Source: Bradyrhizobium ivorense
Lineage (GTDB): Bacteria > Pseudomonadota > Alphaproteobacteria > Rhizobiales > Xanthobacteraceae
DNA: 64,000 nt
Direction: 5' to 3'
NCBI RefSeq assembly: GCF_900696085.1
Contig: NZ_CAADFC020000007.1
Span: forward strand, 62,001-126,000
A program made the position numbers and the translations under genes. This document shows, one piece after another, positions 56,089 to 64,000 of this stretch. Each line of letters opens with the position of its first letter. Within the stretch, counting starts at the first letter, position 1. The notes under the pieces are model-generated. The model did no database searches and was not told where the DNA came from. It was given only the letters and a program-made list of their open reading frames with translations.

Positions 56089-56303
56089 GCGTCGTCTCTT
56101 GGAATCGTAGGTCTGAACGGGATGGAAAACGCGGCCTTATAGGCCCGTGACCCGCCAAAATCAAAGCATCGGCGGGACGCTTTCCGTCCGGACCATCCTA
56201 CCGCATGCCGGAATATGAGGCACCTGTTAACCATGACTTCATGCCCGGATGCGAGGATCGCGCGTCCCGCCCAACTCCCAAGAACAACCCCCAAGAGCCC
56301 CCC

Positions 56304-58061
56304 ATGGCGTTCGGTTTGTTTCGAAAGCAGGTGCCGGAGCCGGTCGCGCCGGCCACCGAGGCCAAAGTTCTGGCTGCGGCCGCGCCTGACGCCCCTGCCT
56401 CTGCCGAAATCGATTCGGCCCGGGAAATCCTGGAACTGCTGGAACTCGAGCTCGGCGCGATGATCCGCCAGCTCGAGCGCGCGGCGGGCTCGGTGGCCGA
56501 CGGCGCCGATGCGACGGCGGCGACGCTCGCGACCATCCGCGCCCGCACCGACGCCCTGACCGGCCGCACCAGCGACGCGCAGAGCACGGCGACCACCTTC
56601 TCGGAGGCCGCCGACCGCTTCACCCATTCCGCCGAGGACATCGGGGCGCAGGTGCGCAGCGCCTCCCGCCTCGCCGACGAGGCCGCGGCCGCGGCGCGCG
56701 AGGCCACCGCCAATGTCGACCGCCTGCGCGAATCGTCAGCTGCGATCGGCAACGTCGTCAATCTGATTGCGCAGATCGCGCGGCAGACCACGCTGCTCGC
56801 GCTCAACTCGACCATCGAGGCGGCGCGCGCCGGCGCCGCCGGCAAGGGCTTTGCGGTGGTCGCGACCGAGGTCAAGGCGCTCGCGGTGCAGACCCAGAGC
56901 GCCACTGAAGAGATCACCAAGAAGATCGAGGCGCTGCAGAAGGACGCCACCGGCTCGGCGGACGCCGTGCACCGCATCTCGCAGGCGATCGAGGCGATCC
57001 GCCCTGTATTCGAGAACGTCAACGGTGCGGTCGCCGAGCAGAACCAGATCACCGGCGCGATGGGGCAGAACGCCGCCTCCGCCTCCCACTTCATCGTCTC
57101 GGTCGGCACCAGCGCCGGCGAGATCGACAGCGCGACGCGCGAGGCCGAGACCCATGGCGACAGCGTCGCCAAGGCCGGCAAGGCGGTCACCGCCTTCGCC
57201 CAGAAGCTGAAAGCGCGCTGCGCGGTGCTGCTCCGGCAGAACGAGCGCGGCGATCCGCGCCAGAACGAGCGCCTGCCCTGCAATCTTCCGATCGAGATCA
57301 AGACCGCGCGCGGCGTCATCACAGCGCCGGTCTACGAGATCGCGATGGACGGCATTTTGATCGGCGGGCCGAACGCGGAAAACCTTCCGGCCAATGAGAG
57401 CCTGAGTGCAACGCTGCAGGACATCGGCGCCTGCAGCATCCGGATCGGCGAGCGCGCCAAGGCCGGCGCGCGTGCGCGCTTCGAGGCTACGACACCGGCG
57501 CTGCGCGAAAAGGTCGAGGACAAGATCTGGGCGATCCGCGAGGAGAACGCCGAGCTGATCACCCGCGCGATGGAGGCGGGTCACGCGCTGACCAAGCTGT
57601 TCGAGAACGGGCTTTCGAGCGGCGCGATCACCATCGCGGACATGTTCGACACCGACTATGTCGAAATCCCCGGCACCAATCCGGTGCAGTACCGCACCAA
57701 GATGCTGGACTGGGCGGACCGCGCGCTGCCCGAGCTGCTGGAAGCGTTCCTCGCCAAGGACAAGCGGATGGCGTTCTGCGCAACCGTCGACCAGAACGGC
57801 TATCTGCCGGTCCACAACCAGATCTACTCGCAGCCGCAGCGGCCGGGCGACGTCGCCTACAACACCGCCAACTGCCGCAACCGCCGCATCTTCAACGATC
57901 CCGCCGGCCTTGCCGCCGCGCGCAACCAGCGTGCCTATCTGGTCCAGACCTACGCGCGCGACATGGGCGGCGGCAACACCGTGATGATGCGCGAGATCGA
58001 CGTACCGATCCGCGTCCGCGGCCGGCACTGGGGCGGGTTCCGCAGCGCCTACAAGCTTTGA
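56304..58061 (+). CDS. Soluble methyl-accepting chemotaxis protein with PilZ-like insert and C-terminal sensor
   Basis: Chemoreceptor of 585 residues without signal peptide or membrane helix. The signalling hairpin tip is at about 154-190 ([35 protein letters not shown]). A PilZ-like segment follows near 319-400, with R-x3-R (RQNERLPCN) but a degenerate second motif (EIAMDGIL instead of D-x-S-x-x-G). The C-terminal 150 residues form a sensor shared with the next gene: [36 protein letters not shown]. This Cache/PAS-like reading is inference. Start ATG 56304; the frame is open upstream to 56205 without a better signal. Confidence 0.85.
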   Translation: MAFGLFRKQVPEPVAPATEAKVLAAAAPDAPASAEIDSAREILELLELELGAMIRQLERAAGSVADGADATAATLATIRARTDALTGRTSDAQSTATTFSEAADRFTHSAEDIGAQVRSASRLADEAAAAAREATANVDRLRESSAAIGNVVNLIAQIARQTTLLALNSTIEAARAGAAGKGFAVVATEVKALAVQTQSATEEITKKIEALQKDATGSADAVHRISQAIEAIRPVFENVNGAVAEQNQITGAMGQNAASASHFIVSVGTSAGEIDSATREAETHGDSVAKAGKAVTAFAQKLKARCAVLLRQNERGDPRQNERLPCNLPIEIKTARGVITAPVYEIAMDGILIGGPNAENLPANESLSATLQDIGACSIRIGERAKAGARARFEATTPALREKVEDKIWAIREENAELITRAMEAGHALTKLFENGLSSGAITIADMFDTDYVEIPGTNPVQYRTKMLDWADRALPELLEAFLAKDKRMAFCATVDQNGYLPVHNQIYSQPQRPGDVAYNTANCRNRRIFNDPAGLAAARNQRAYLVQTYARDMGGGNTVMMREIDVPIRVRGRHWGGFRSAYKL

Positions 58062-58104
58062 CGGTCCCAAAGCGCGGATGGAGCCAACGAGTTTACCGGC
58101 TCTT

Positions 58105-58275
58105 CTCCTTCCCCCTGAAAGGGGGAGGTCGGGATGGGGGTCAGCCACACGCACCGGCGCGTGTGGAGAGAGCGGATCCCCACCCGCTTTGCTCTGACGA
58201 GCAAAGCGACCTCCCCTTTTCAAGGGGAGGTTGAAAGCGCGTAGCCCCGATTTCGCTGCGCTGCATCCGGGCTAC
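58105..58275. repeat. CCCTGAAAGGGG-class repeat pair plus half of a GTAGCCC repeat
   Basis: 58105-58233 holds CCTTCCCCCTGAAAGGGGGA and GACCTCCCCTTTTCAAGGGG, inverted. 58241-58275 is one half of the GTAGCCC...GGGCTAC class. The 312-bp gap between the two chemoreceptor genes holds no gene. Confidence 0.7.
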
Positions 58276-58373
58276 GCAGTGCACGCTCAGGCAAGACCGC
58301 GCGCGAATCACGCTTTAGGAATGGGAATGCAGCGGCGAGGCGATGGGCCGCGCTGACGGAGGAAGCTGGAAAA

Positions 58374-59798
58374 ATGTCGGTGGTGCAGGTCGCAGTTCTG
58401 GACACTTCATCGAACCGGACGCTGGCCGAGCGGCTGGTCGACCAGCTCGCCGACCGGATCGGCGGCCTTGGGGTGGAGCTCGCCGACATCGCCGGCAACG
58501 TCCAGGAGGTCGCCAACCGCGTCGCCAGCCAGTCGGAGCGGTTCCACCATCTGCAGGAGACCGCCGAGACCATGGTCTCGGCCAATCACGACATCGCCAA
58601 TGCCTCGCAGGCGGTGCAGTCGACCGCATCGGCCGCGGTCGGCCAAATCGCGGAGTCGCGCCACGCGGTCGAGACCGCGGTCAGCCATATCGCCGAGCTC
58701 GTCGCTGCGGTCGGCCGGATCGAGGCGCGGCTCGCTGCGGTCGGCTCGGCGCTGAGCCAGGTCGCAAAAGTCTCCGGCTCGATCGAGGCGATCGCCAAGC
58801 AGACCAATCTGCTGGCGCTGAACGCCACCATCGAGGCCGCGCGCGCCGGCACCGCCGGCCGCGGCTTTGCGGTGGTCGCGAGCGAGGTGAAGAGCCTCGC
58901 GGAGGCGACCCGCCAGGCCACGCATCAGATCTCCGACACCGTGCGCGATCTCGACGGCCAGATCGGCAGCCTGATCGGCGAGAGCAGCGATGCGTCGCTG
59001 CGCGCGAAAAGCGCCGGCGAAGGCGCGCAGCAGATCTCCGGCATCATCATGCGCGTGCAGGAGGGCTTCTCCTCGGTCGGCGCCGAGATCGGCAGCGTCG
59101 CGCGCGCCGCCACCTCCAATCTCGGCCATTGCGACACCGTGATCGCCGAGCTCAACGAGCTTGCCAAGGGCGTCGATCTGTCCTCGCGCGATCTCCGCAA
59201 CGCCGATGCGCGGGTGGCGAAGCTGCTCGAGACATCCGAGAACCTGATCGCACTGATCGCCGACAGCGGCGTCGAAACCTCAGACGCGCCGCTGATCCGC
59301 GTCGTGGTCGACACCGCAAAACAGATTTCGGACGTGTTCGAGACCGCGATCGCGCGCGGCGAGATCACGATCGAGCAACTGATGGACGAGAACTATCGCG
59401 AGATCGCGGGCACCGATCCGAAGCAGTATCTGACCGATTACGTCGCCTTCACCGATCGCGTGCTGCCGGCGATCCAGGACCCGATCCAGAGGAGCGATCC
59501 GCGCATCGTGTTCTGCGTCGCCTGGGCCAAAGGCGGCTACCTGCCGACCCACAATCCGAACTACCGCCACCCGCAGGGACCGGACCCGGTCTGGAACAAC
59601 GCCAATTGCCGCAACCGCCGCCTGTTCAACGACCGCGCGGTGAAGCAGGTCGCGGCGAATACAAAACCGTTCCTGCTGCAGACCTATCGCCGCGACATGG
59701 GCGGCGGCAACTTTGTCCTCATGAAGGACGTCTCGTCGCCGATCGTCGTCCGCGGCCGCCACTGGGGCGCGTTCCGGATGGGTTTTCGGCAGTCGTAG
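58374..59798 (+). CDS. Soluble methyl-accepting chemotaxis protein with C-terminal sensor
   Basis: Chemoreceptor of 474 residues without membrane helices. The signalling tip is at about 137-185 ([39 protein letters not shown]). The C-terminal sensor (about 325-474) repeats the motifs of the preceding receptor: [40 protein letters not shown]. The PilZ-like segment of the first receptor is absent. Start ATG 58374 has GGAGG upstream. The pair looks like an old duplication with domain loss or gain. Confidence 0.88.
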   Translation: MSVVQVAVLDTSSNRTLAERLVDQLADRIGGLGVELADIAGNVQEVANRVASQSERFHHLQETAETMVSANHDIANASQAVQSTASAAVGQIAESRHAVETAVSHIAELVAAVGRIEARLAAVGSALSQVAKVSGSIEAIAKQTNLLALNATIEAARAGTAGRGFAVVASEVKSLAEATRQATHQISDTVRDLDGQIGSLIGESSDASLRAKSAGEGAQQISGIIMRVQEGFSSVGAEIGSVARAATSNLGHCDTVIAELNELAKGVDLSSRDLRNADARVAKLLETSENLIALIADSGVETSDAPLIRVVVDTAKQISDVFETAIARGEITIEQLMDENYREIAGTDPKQYLTDYVAFTDRVLPAIQDPIQRSDPRIVFCVAWAKGGYLPTHNPNYRHPQGPDPVWNNANCRNRRLFNDRAVKQVAANTKPFLLQTYRRDMGGGNFVLMKDVSSPIVVRGRHWGAFRMGFRQS

Positions 59799-59942
59799 GA
59801 GACCCGTAGCCCGCGTGCGGTGAGCCGTTCAGCCAAAACCTGAAAAACAACCCCATGCAAAGTAGCCATGCGGGCAACTCAGCGGTATTATTCTACTATT
59901 CCGAAGCGGCTCGCCCCAGGCAGTCATGAAATCCGCGGCCCC

Positions 59943-60304
59943 GTCATTACGAGGAGCGACAGCGACGACTTGTCCGCCGAAGCCTTGGCGAAGGCGGAAG
60001 CAATCCATCGTTCCGCATATGCGTTGCGATGGATTGCTTCGCTTCGCTCGCAATGACGGGGGATGGAGCCGTAGCCCGTAGCCCGGATGCAGCGCAGCGC
60101 AATCCGGGGGCCTGCCAGCCGCGGGACCGGTCCCGGATTGCGCTTCGCTGCATCCGGGCTACGCGTCGCCTGCTTCTCCTTCCCCCTGCAAGGGGGAAGG
60201 TCGGGATGGGGGTCGGCCACAGGCACCGGCGCGTATGGAGAGAGCAGATCCCCACCCGCTTTGCTCTGGCGAGCAAAGCGACCTCCCTTTTCAAGGGGAG
60301 GTGA
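59943..60304. repeat. Three adjacent palindromic repeats
   Basis: 59943-60058: GTCATTACGAGGAGCGACAG to CTTCGCTCGCAATGAC, with an extra internal TTGTCCGCCGAAGCCTTGGC segment. 60078-60162: GTAGCCCGGATGCAGCGCAG to GCATCCGGGCTAC. 60172-60304: CCCCCTGCAAGGGGGAAGG and CCTCCCTTTTCAAGGGGAGG. The 509-bp gap 59799-60307 holds no gene. Confidence 0.75.
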
Positions 60305-60307
60305 AGT

Positions 60308-61132
60308 CTACGTCCAGAACGCCGGCACGGCGGGCTCGAGGCGGCCGCCGGCGCGGACCGGGGCGATCTTCACGGCAAGTCCCGTCGCGTCGTCGGTCTC
60401 GACGGCAATGCCGCTCAAGGTCGCGACGCCTGCGGCGGGCTCGAAACGGCCGGAGGGAATGCCGGTGAGGAAGCGCTGCAGCGGCTCCTCCTTCTGCATG
60501 CCGATCACCGAATCATAGTCGCCGGTCATGCCGGCATCGCTCATATAGGCGGTGCCGCCTGATAGCACCTGGTGATCGGCGGTCGGCACATGGGTATGGG
60601 TGCCGACCACGAGGCTGACGCGGCCGTCGCAGAAGAAGCCGATGCCCTGCTTCTCGCTGGTGGCCTCGGCATGGAAATCGAGCACGATGGCATCGGCGCC
60701 TTCGCGCAACGGACAGGCCTCGAGCTCGCGCTCGATCGCCGCGAACGGATCGTTGGAGGACGGCTCCATGAACACGCGGCCGATCGCGTTGATGACCAGC
60801 GCGCGCTTGCCGTTCTTGGTGTCGATCAGCGCCGAGCCGCGGCCGGGCGAATGGCGCGGGAAATTCAACGGGCGGATCAGGCGCGGCGCGCGCTCGATGA
60901 AGACCAGCGCCTCCTTCTGATTCCAGGCATGGTTGCCGAGCGTGATCGCGTCGGCGCCGGCATCGAGCAGCTCCTGGTAGATCGCCTCGGTGATGCCGAA
61001 GCCGCCGGCGGAATTCTCGCCATTGACGATGACGAGATCGAGTGACCAGTCCCTGATCATGCCGGGAAGGTGGTCGGTGATGGCGGTGCGGCCGGTCTTG
61101 CCGACGACGTCACCAACGAAGAGGATTCGCAA
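60308..61132 (-). CDS. YmdB-type metallophosphoesterase (TIGR00282 family)
   Basis: Phosphodiesterase of 274 residues: ILFVGDVVGKTGRTAI (3-18), LVIVNGENSAGGFGIT (about 34-49), ITLGNHAWNQKEAL (GNH, about 63-76), VLDFHAEATSEK and VVGTHTHVPTAD (about 178-189). Relatives hydrolyse 2',3'-cyclic nucleotides or cAMP. The start codon is TTG at 61132, 2 nt after the ygfA stop, so expression probably depends on coupling with ygfA. Confidence 0.92.
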   Translation of the reverse strand: MRILFVGDVVGKTGRTAITDHLPGMIRDWSLDLVIVNGENSAGGFGITEAIYQELLDAGADAITLGNHAWNQKEALVFIERAPRLIRPLNFPRHSPGRGSALIDTKNGKRALVINAIGRVFMEPSSNDPFAAIERELEACPLREGADAIVLDFHAEATSEKQGIGFFCDGRVSLVVGTHTHVPTADHQVLSGGTAYMSDAGMTGDYDSVIGMQKEEPLQRFLTGIPSGRFEPAAGVATLSGIAVETDDATGLAVKIAPVRAGGRLEPAVPAFWT

Positions 61133-61134
61133 TG

Positions 61135-61719
61135 CTAGGCACTCCGGAAATCAAACGTCTTGCGCTCCGTTAGCACATAATCCAGCGCGACGTCGTGCGA
61201 TAGCGCAGGGACCGCCTTGGTTTCCTGGGCCGCGAAGGCCAGCCCGGCCCCGATCACATGCTTGGTCTTGCGCAAATGCGCGAAGGTATAGTCGTAATAG
61301 CCGGCGCCGTAGCCGATCCGGTGACCGAGCCGGTCGAACGCCGCCAGCGGCACCAGCATGACGTCCGGATGCACCTCGGCGGCGGCCGGCGACGGCTCCG
61401 GGATGCCGAGCGGCCCGAGCATCAGGCGGTCGTGCGGCGCCCAGGTGCGGAAGGTCAGCGACTGGCCGCGGGCGTTGATGCAGGGCAGCGCCAGCCGCGC
61501 GCCCTTCTCGGCGAGCTTGAGCATCAGCGGCTTCGGATCGAGCTCGCTGCGGATCGGGGCGTAGCCCGAGACGATCATGCCCGGCGTGATCTCGAACGGC
61601 GTGCCGCGCTTGGCCAGCGCCTCCGCGGCGGCCGCGCGCTGCGCATCGCTCAACGCGTCGCGCTTGGCCAGCGCCAGCGCGCGAAGCTCGGCTTTCGATG
61701 GAGATGCATGCATGACCAT
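61135..61719 (-). CDS. ygfA: 5-formyltetrahydrofolate cyclo-ligase
   Basis: Converts 5-formyl-THF to 5,10-methenyl-THF with ATP. The 194 residues contain SKAELRALALAKRDAL at the N-terminus, LMLVPLAAFDRLGHRIGYGAGYYDYTF (about 119-146), the diagnostic GYGxGYYD motif, and ALSHDVALDYVLTER. Start ATG 61719 or 61713. 6S RNA lies upstream, as in many proteobacteria, and read-through from 6S RNA into ygfA is the usual arrangement. Confidence 0.95.
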   Translation of the reverse strand: MVMHASPSKAELRALALAKRDALSDAQRAAAAEALAKRGTPFEITPGMIVSGYAPIRSELDPKPLMLKLAEKGARLALPCINARGQSLTFRTWAPHDRLMLGPLGIPEPSPAAAEVHPDVMLVPLAAFDRLGHRIGYGAGYYDYTFAHLRKTKHVIGAGLAFAAQETKAVPALSHDVALDYVLTERKTFDFRSA

Positions 61720-61735
61720 CTTCCGCTGTCATCGT

Positions 61736-61828
61736 CCGCTCGCGGCGGACGCAGAAATTCCAGAGACGCTAGCAGTCCAACGGCCAAGCCGCGGCGTACT
61801 GGAGACCCCGCATGCGCGGGGCGACACT
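61736..61828. repeat. Palindromic repeat, GTCATCGTCCGCTCGCG class
   Basis: Left CTGTCATCGTCCGCTCGCGG, inner ATTCCAGAGACGCTAGC and GCGGCGTACTGGAGACC, right CGCATGCGCGGGGCGACAC. It sits between ygfA and the 6S RNA terminator. Confidence 0.7.
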
Positions 61829-61939
61829 GCACCACAATCGAACGCCCCAGCGCGACGACAAGGCAACAGTCGAATTCAGGGCCTGATCCGGAAAACGCAA
61901 AGCGGCCTTTCCCGGCAAGATCATGCTCATCAACAACCC

Positions 61940-61967
61940 AAAAGCGCGATGAACCCATCGCGCTTTT
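61940..61967 (-). terminator. Rho-independent terminator of 6S RNA
   Basis: Perfect 12-bp stem AAAAGCGCGATG / CATCGCGCTTTT with a 4-nt loop; on the minus strand it is followed by GGGTTGTTG. It closes the 6S RNA transcript. Confidence 0.8.
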
Positions 61968-62104
61968 GAGTGCGAAGCCGCAGAGGCCGTTGGAGCGCTC
62001 GATCCCGGAGTTCCCTACGAAAGTAGGTGGGCACCATATGTCCGGGTCCACGGACCCGGCCAGGGACAGTTCCCTAAAGGATCGATAAGGCCCCGGGGAT
62101 ATAT
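61945..62104 (-). ncRNA. ssrS: 6S RNA
   Basis: Regulator of the housekeeping RNA polymerase. On the minus strand the segment begins about ATATCCCCGGGGCCTTATCG and shows nested pairing of its ends: GGGGCC with GGCCTC, CGATCC with GGGATCG, around a large unpaired centre (TTTAGGGAACTG opposite TAGGGAACTC), and an apical CCGGGTCC-GT-GGACCCGG stem, the typical 6S architecture that mimics an open promoter. Position between zapA and ygfA is the classical ssrS locus. Exact 5' end is uncertain by about 5-10 nt. Confidence 0.85.
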
Positions 62105-62197
62105 GGCTCCTGACGCGCAACGCAGCTTCGCTGGGCCTAATGTAGCGACGAAGCGGTTGTTCCGCCAGCGGCAAGGAAGACGCAGTCCACGTGATGT

Positions 62198-62375
62198 TCT
62201 TCACCCTCCCCTGCAGGGGGGAGGGTCGCATCGCATCGCGCGAAGCAAGATGCGATACGGGGCGGGGTGAAAGTCTCTCCACTCGAACGGTGCCCGTGTT
62301 GAGAGATCACCCCACCCCGCCTCACATTCGCTTCGCTCATTGTGAGCCGACCCTCCCCCCTCCAGGGGAGGGTGA
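62198..62375. repeat. CCCTCCCC-class repeat pair downstream of zapA
   Basis: CACCCTCCCCTGCAGGGGGG and CCTCCCCCCTCCAGGGGAGG are inverted around a centre with GCATCGCGCGAAGCAAGATGCGA and CACATTCGCTTCGCTCATTGTG sub-hairpins. It may serve as the zapA transcript 3' end. Confidence 0.7.
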
Positions 62376-62383
62376 AGAAGGAA

Positions 62384-62767
62384 TCACCCGATCGCGATGC
62401 CGCCGCCGATGGTGCGGTTGAGCACTTGGGTGGTGCGCTCGATCCGCTCCGCGGCGGCGTTGAGCGCGTTGGAGACGGCGGCCTGGGTGGCGCGGGCGCG
62501 GTCGACGGCGGCACTGCGGGCGTTGCGCAACTGCTCGATCTCTTCCTCGAGGCTGCGGATGCGCGCAGCCGAATCGACCACTTCGTCGCAGGCGGTGAGC
62601 GCCGCCATCACTGTCAGCCGCGCATCGCCGATCTCGCCGAATTTTCCGCGCAGCGATTCGATGCGCTGCTCGAGGTTTTCCGCGAGCTTGAGCAGCCGCA
62701 CCTCCTGGCCCTCCTCGCAGGCCATCCGGTACTGCCGGCCGTTGATGGTGACGTTGATGTGGCTCAT
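62384..62767 (-). CDS. zapA: Cell division protein ZapA
   Basis: FtsZ-ring associated protein of 127 residues: MSHINVTINGRQYRMACEEGQE (1-22), LLKLAENLEQRIESLRGKFGEIGDARLTVMAAL (about 25-57) and a long C-terminal coiled coil (RIRSLEEEIEQLRNARSAAV). ATG overlaps the DUF4164 stop (ATGA). Confidence 0.95.
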   Translation of the reverse strand: MSHINVTINGRQYRMACEEGQEVRLLKLAENLEQRIESLRGKFGEIGDARLTVMAALTACDEVVDSAARIRSLEEEIEQLRNARSAAVDRARATQAAVSNALNAAAERIERTTQVLNRTIGGGIAIG

Positions 62768-63081
62768 TTGGCCTCTCCGCCGAGCACGGCGCGAATCGTG
62801 CCGATCGCCGCGTCGAGCTTTTCCGCGATCTCGCGATTGGTGCGCTCGAGCTTGCGCGTCTTCACCAGCGAGCCGTCGAGCTCGTCGGCGAGCCGGGATC
62901 TGTCGGCGCCGAGTGCCTGAATCCGGCTTGCCAACTCGTTCTCGTCACGGTCGGCCTCGCGGCGCCGCTCCACCGAGCTTTCCAGCGCATCGAGCGCCGA
63001 CATGAGCCGCTTGGTCGCGGCATCGATATCAGCAAGCGGTGCCTCGGTATTGCCAGACCCGTTGGCGAGACGATCACTCAT
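62764..63081 (-). CDS. DUF4164 coiled-coil protein
   Basis: Protein of 105 residues, almost entirely heptad-patterned coiled coil (ATKRLMSALDALESSVERRR; NELASRIQALGADRSRLADELDG; LERTNREIAEKLDAAIGTIRAVL). DUF4164 genes regularly precede zapA in Rhizobiales, and the 4-bp overlap supports a joint role at the division ring; a ZapB-like function is an inference. Confidence 0.88.
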   Translation of the reverse strand: MSDRLANGSGNTEAPLADIDAATKRLMSALDALESSVERRREADRDENELASRIQALGADRSRLADELDGSLVKTRKLERTNREIAEKLDAAIGTIRAVLGGEAK

Positions 63082-63168
63082 GACACGCGGCGCGGACCCC
63101 TTTCCGGTAGCCTGCTTGAAGGATCAAGCCTGCCGCACGGCAAAACCGGCGTTTCGGCAAGCGCTTAC

Positions 63169-63187
63169 GCCACGAAATTTACGTGGC
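63169..63187. promoter_or_regulatory. GCCACG-N7-CGTGGC inverted repeat upstream of tkt
   Basis: Perfect 6-bp arms around AAATTTA, in the 327-bp spacer between the divergent DUF4164 and transketolase genes. Outer bases CTT and AAG extend the symmetry with one bulge. Possible operator of a carbon-metabolism regulator. Confidence 0.35.
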
Positions 63188-63285
63188 AAGCGAGCAATGC
63201 GCAACGCCGGCGCAGAACTATGCACCGAACAATGAAATAGGCCCATTTCGAGCAACTTTTCCCCGTTTTGGGGCGTTTCATCGCC

Positions 63286-63314
63286 TTGGACTTGCGGAAT
63301 TGAGGTGCTAATCC
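63286..63314 (+). promoter_or_regulatory. Candidate sigma-70 promoter of tkt
   Basis: TTGGAC at 63286-63291, 17-bp spacer, TAATCC at 63309-63314. The predicted leader to ATG 63409 is about 88 nt. No other feature is visible in 63082-63285 apart from the palindrome at 63169. Confidence 0.35.
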
Positions 63315-63408
63315 ACCCCCCAACCCGTAAGGCCATCCACGCGCGCGTCGCGGCTGCCCGCCCCGATGCGTCCCGCAACAGCTCCTCATTCCAGGCGGAC
63401 TCTTCATC

Positions 63409-64000
63409 ATGACGCAGGTCGATCACACCCGTATGGCCAATGCGATCCGTGGCCTTGCCATGGACGCCGTCGAAAAGGCGAAATCCGGCCATCCCGGCCT
63501 GCCGATGGGCGCCGCCGACATCGCGACCGTGCTGTTCACCCAATTTCTGAAATTCGACGCCGCCGATCCGGCCTGGCCCGACCGCGACCGCTTCGTGCTG
63601 TCCGCCGGCCACGGCTCGATGCTGCTCTATTCGCTGCTGTACTTGACCGGCAACAAGGAGATGACGCTCGACCAGCTCAAGCATTTCCGCCAGCTCGGAT
63701 CGCTGACGCCGGGACATCCGGAGAATTTCCACACCAAAGGCATCGAGACCACCACCGGCCCGCTCGGCCAGGGCATTGCGACCGCGGTCGGCATGGCGCT
63801 CGCCGAGAAGATGCTCGCCGCCGAATTCGGCAAGAAGATCGTCAACCACCACACCTATGTGCTCGCCTCCGACGGCGACCTGATGGAAGGCATCTCGCAG
63901 GAAGCGATCGCGCTCGCCGGTCACTGGCGGCTCAACAAGATGATCGTGCTGTACGACAGCAACGGCATCTCGATCGACGGCCCGACCTCGCTCTCCGATT
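63409..64000 (+). CDS. tkt: Transketolase, 3'-truncated by window edge
   Basis: TPP-dependent enzyme of the pentose phosphate and Calvin pathways; the first 197 of about 660 residues are present. Visible: [25 protein letters not shown] (catalytic His near 30), [18 protein letters not shown] (His near 65), [21 protein letters not shown] and the TPP-binding motif [21 protein letters not shown] followed by [12 protein letters not shown]. Start ATG 63409; no ribosome-binding site better than GGCGGA is apparent. Divergent from DUF4164-zapA. Confidence 0.96.
   Translation, partial: MTQVDHTRMANAIRGLAMDAVEKAKSGHPGLPMGAADIATVLFTQFLKFDAADPAWPDRDRFVLSAGHGSMLLYSLLYLTGNKEMTLDQLKHFRQLGSLTPGHPENFHTKGIETTTGPLGQGIATAVGMALAEKMLAAEFGKKIVNHHTYVLASDGDLMEGISQEAIALAGHWRLNKMIVLYDSNGISIDGPTSLSD

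Overview
The window is high-GC chromosomal DNA from an alphaproteobacterium of the order Hyphomicrobiales, most likely Bradyrhizobium or a close relative in the Nitrobacteraceae. The evidence is the gene content (homospermidine synthase with a leader-bearing ornithine decarboxylase, a DUF3551 protein, a BBP2-type porin-like protein), the order zapA / 6S RNA / ygfA, and dense mosaics of short intergenic palindromes typical of that group. The attribution is inference, since no rRNA or species marker is present. No tRNA, rRNA, insertion sequence, prophage or CRISPR array was found.

Layout. 0-5.3 kb: 3' part of gltB, then gltD (glutamate synthase). 5.5-8.8 kb: a small putative membrane protein, an outer-membrane beta-barrel protein and, divergently, kdsD. 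8.9-9.8 kb: a carboxymuconolactone decarboxylase-like gene divergent from an HxlR regulator over two perfect operators. 10-17.6 kb: NfeD/stomatin pair, hemH, a MAPEG protein, and the operon M3 peptidase - DUF1007 - NicO metal permease. 17.8-22.3 kb: polyamine locus with a structured leader RNA, ornithine decarboxylase and homospermidine synthase. 22.4-24.4 kb: acetoacetate decarboxylase, a Pro-rich protein, MgtC-like. 24.5-29.3 kb: a six-gene zinc operon (His-rich peptide, ZnuC, ZnuB, ZnuA, CobW GTPase, WD40) behind a Zur box. 30-33 kb: cysE, DUF2852, TetR.

33-48 kb: the most interesting part. An ECF42-type sigma factor (C-terminal helical/TPR extension) lies in an operon with a DGPF/YciI protein. 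By hand I found the same promoter-like signal, TGTCG(G/C)-N17-CGT(C/T), with exactly 17 bp of spacing, at seven places: upstream of the sigma operon itself, three YciI genes, an NTF2-like gene, a GST, a DoxX-SRPBCC-VOC operon, a VOC gene and a RibD/DHFR-like gene. This looks like a compact, locally clustered sigma regulon of small detoxification-type proteins. Embedded in the same stretch are an SDR, cobalamin genes (cobC-like, cobS, cobT), a ClpP-like exported protein, a 2-hydroxyacid dehydrogenase and an ArsR-AHSA1 pair, none of which carries the motif.

48-56 kb: TetR/GST pair, an exported protein, DUF1348, ybgC, a Tat-exported metallophosphoesterase, and ruvB-ruvA-ruvC-yebC. 56-60 kb: two cytosolic chemoreceptors sharing an unusual C-terminal sensor. 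60-64 kb: YmdB-type phosphodiesterase, ygfA, 6S RNA, zapA, DUF4164 and, divergently, the 5' part of transketolase.

All coordinates, starts, motifs and spacings come from reading the sequence. Family assignments are from memory of the families; no database search was run.
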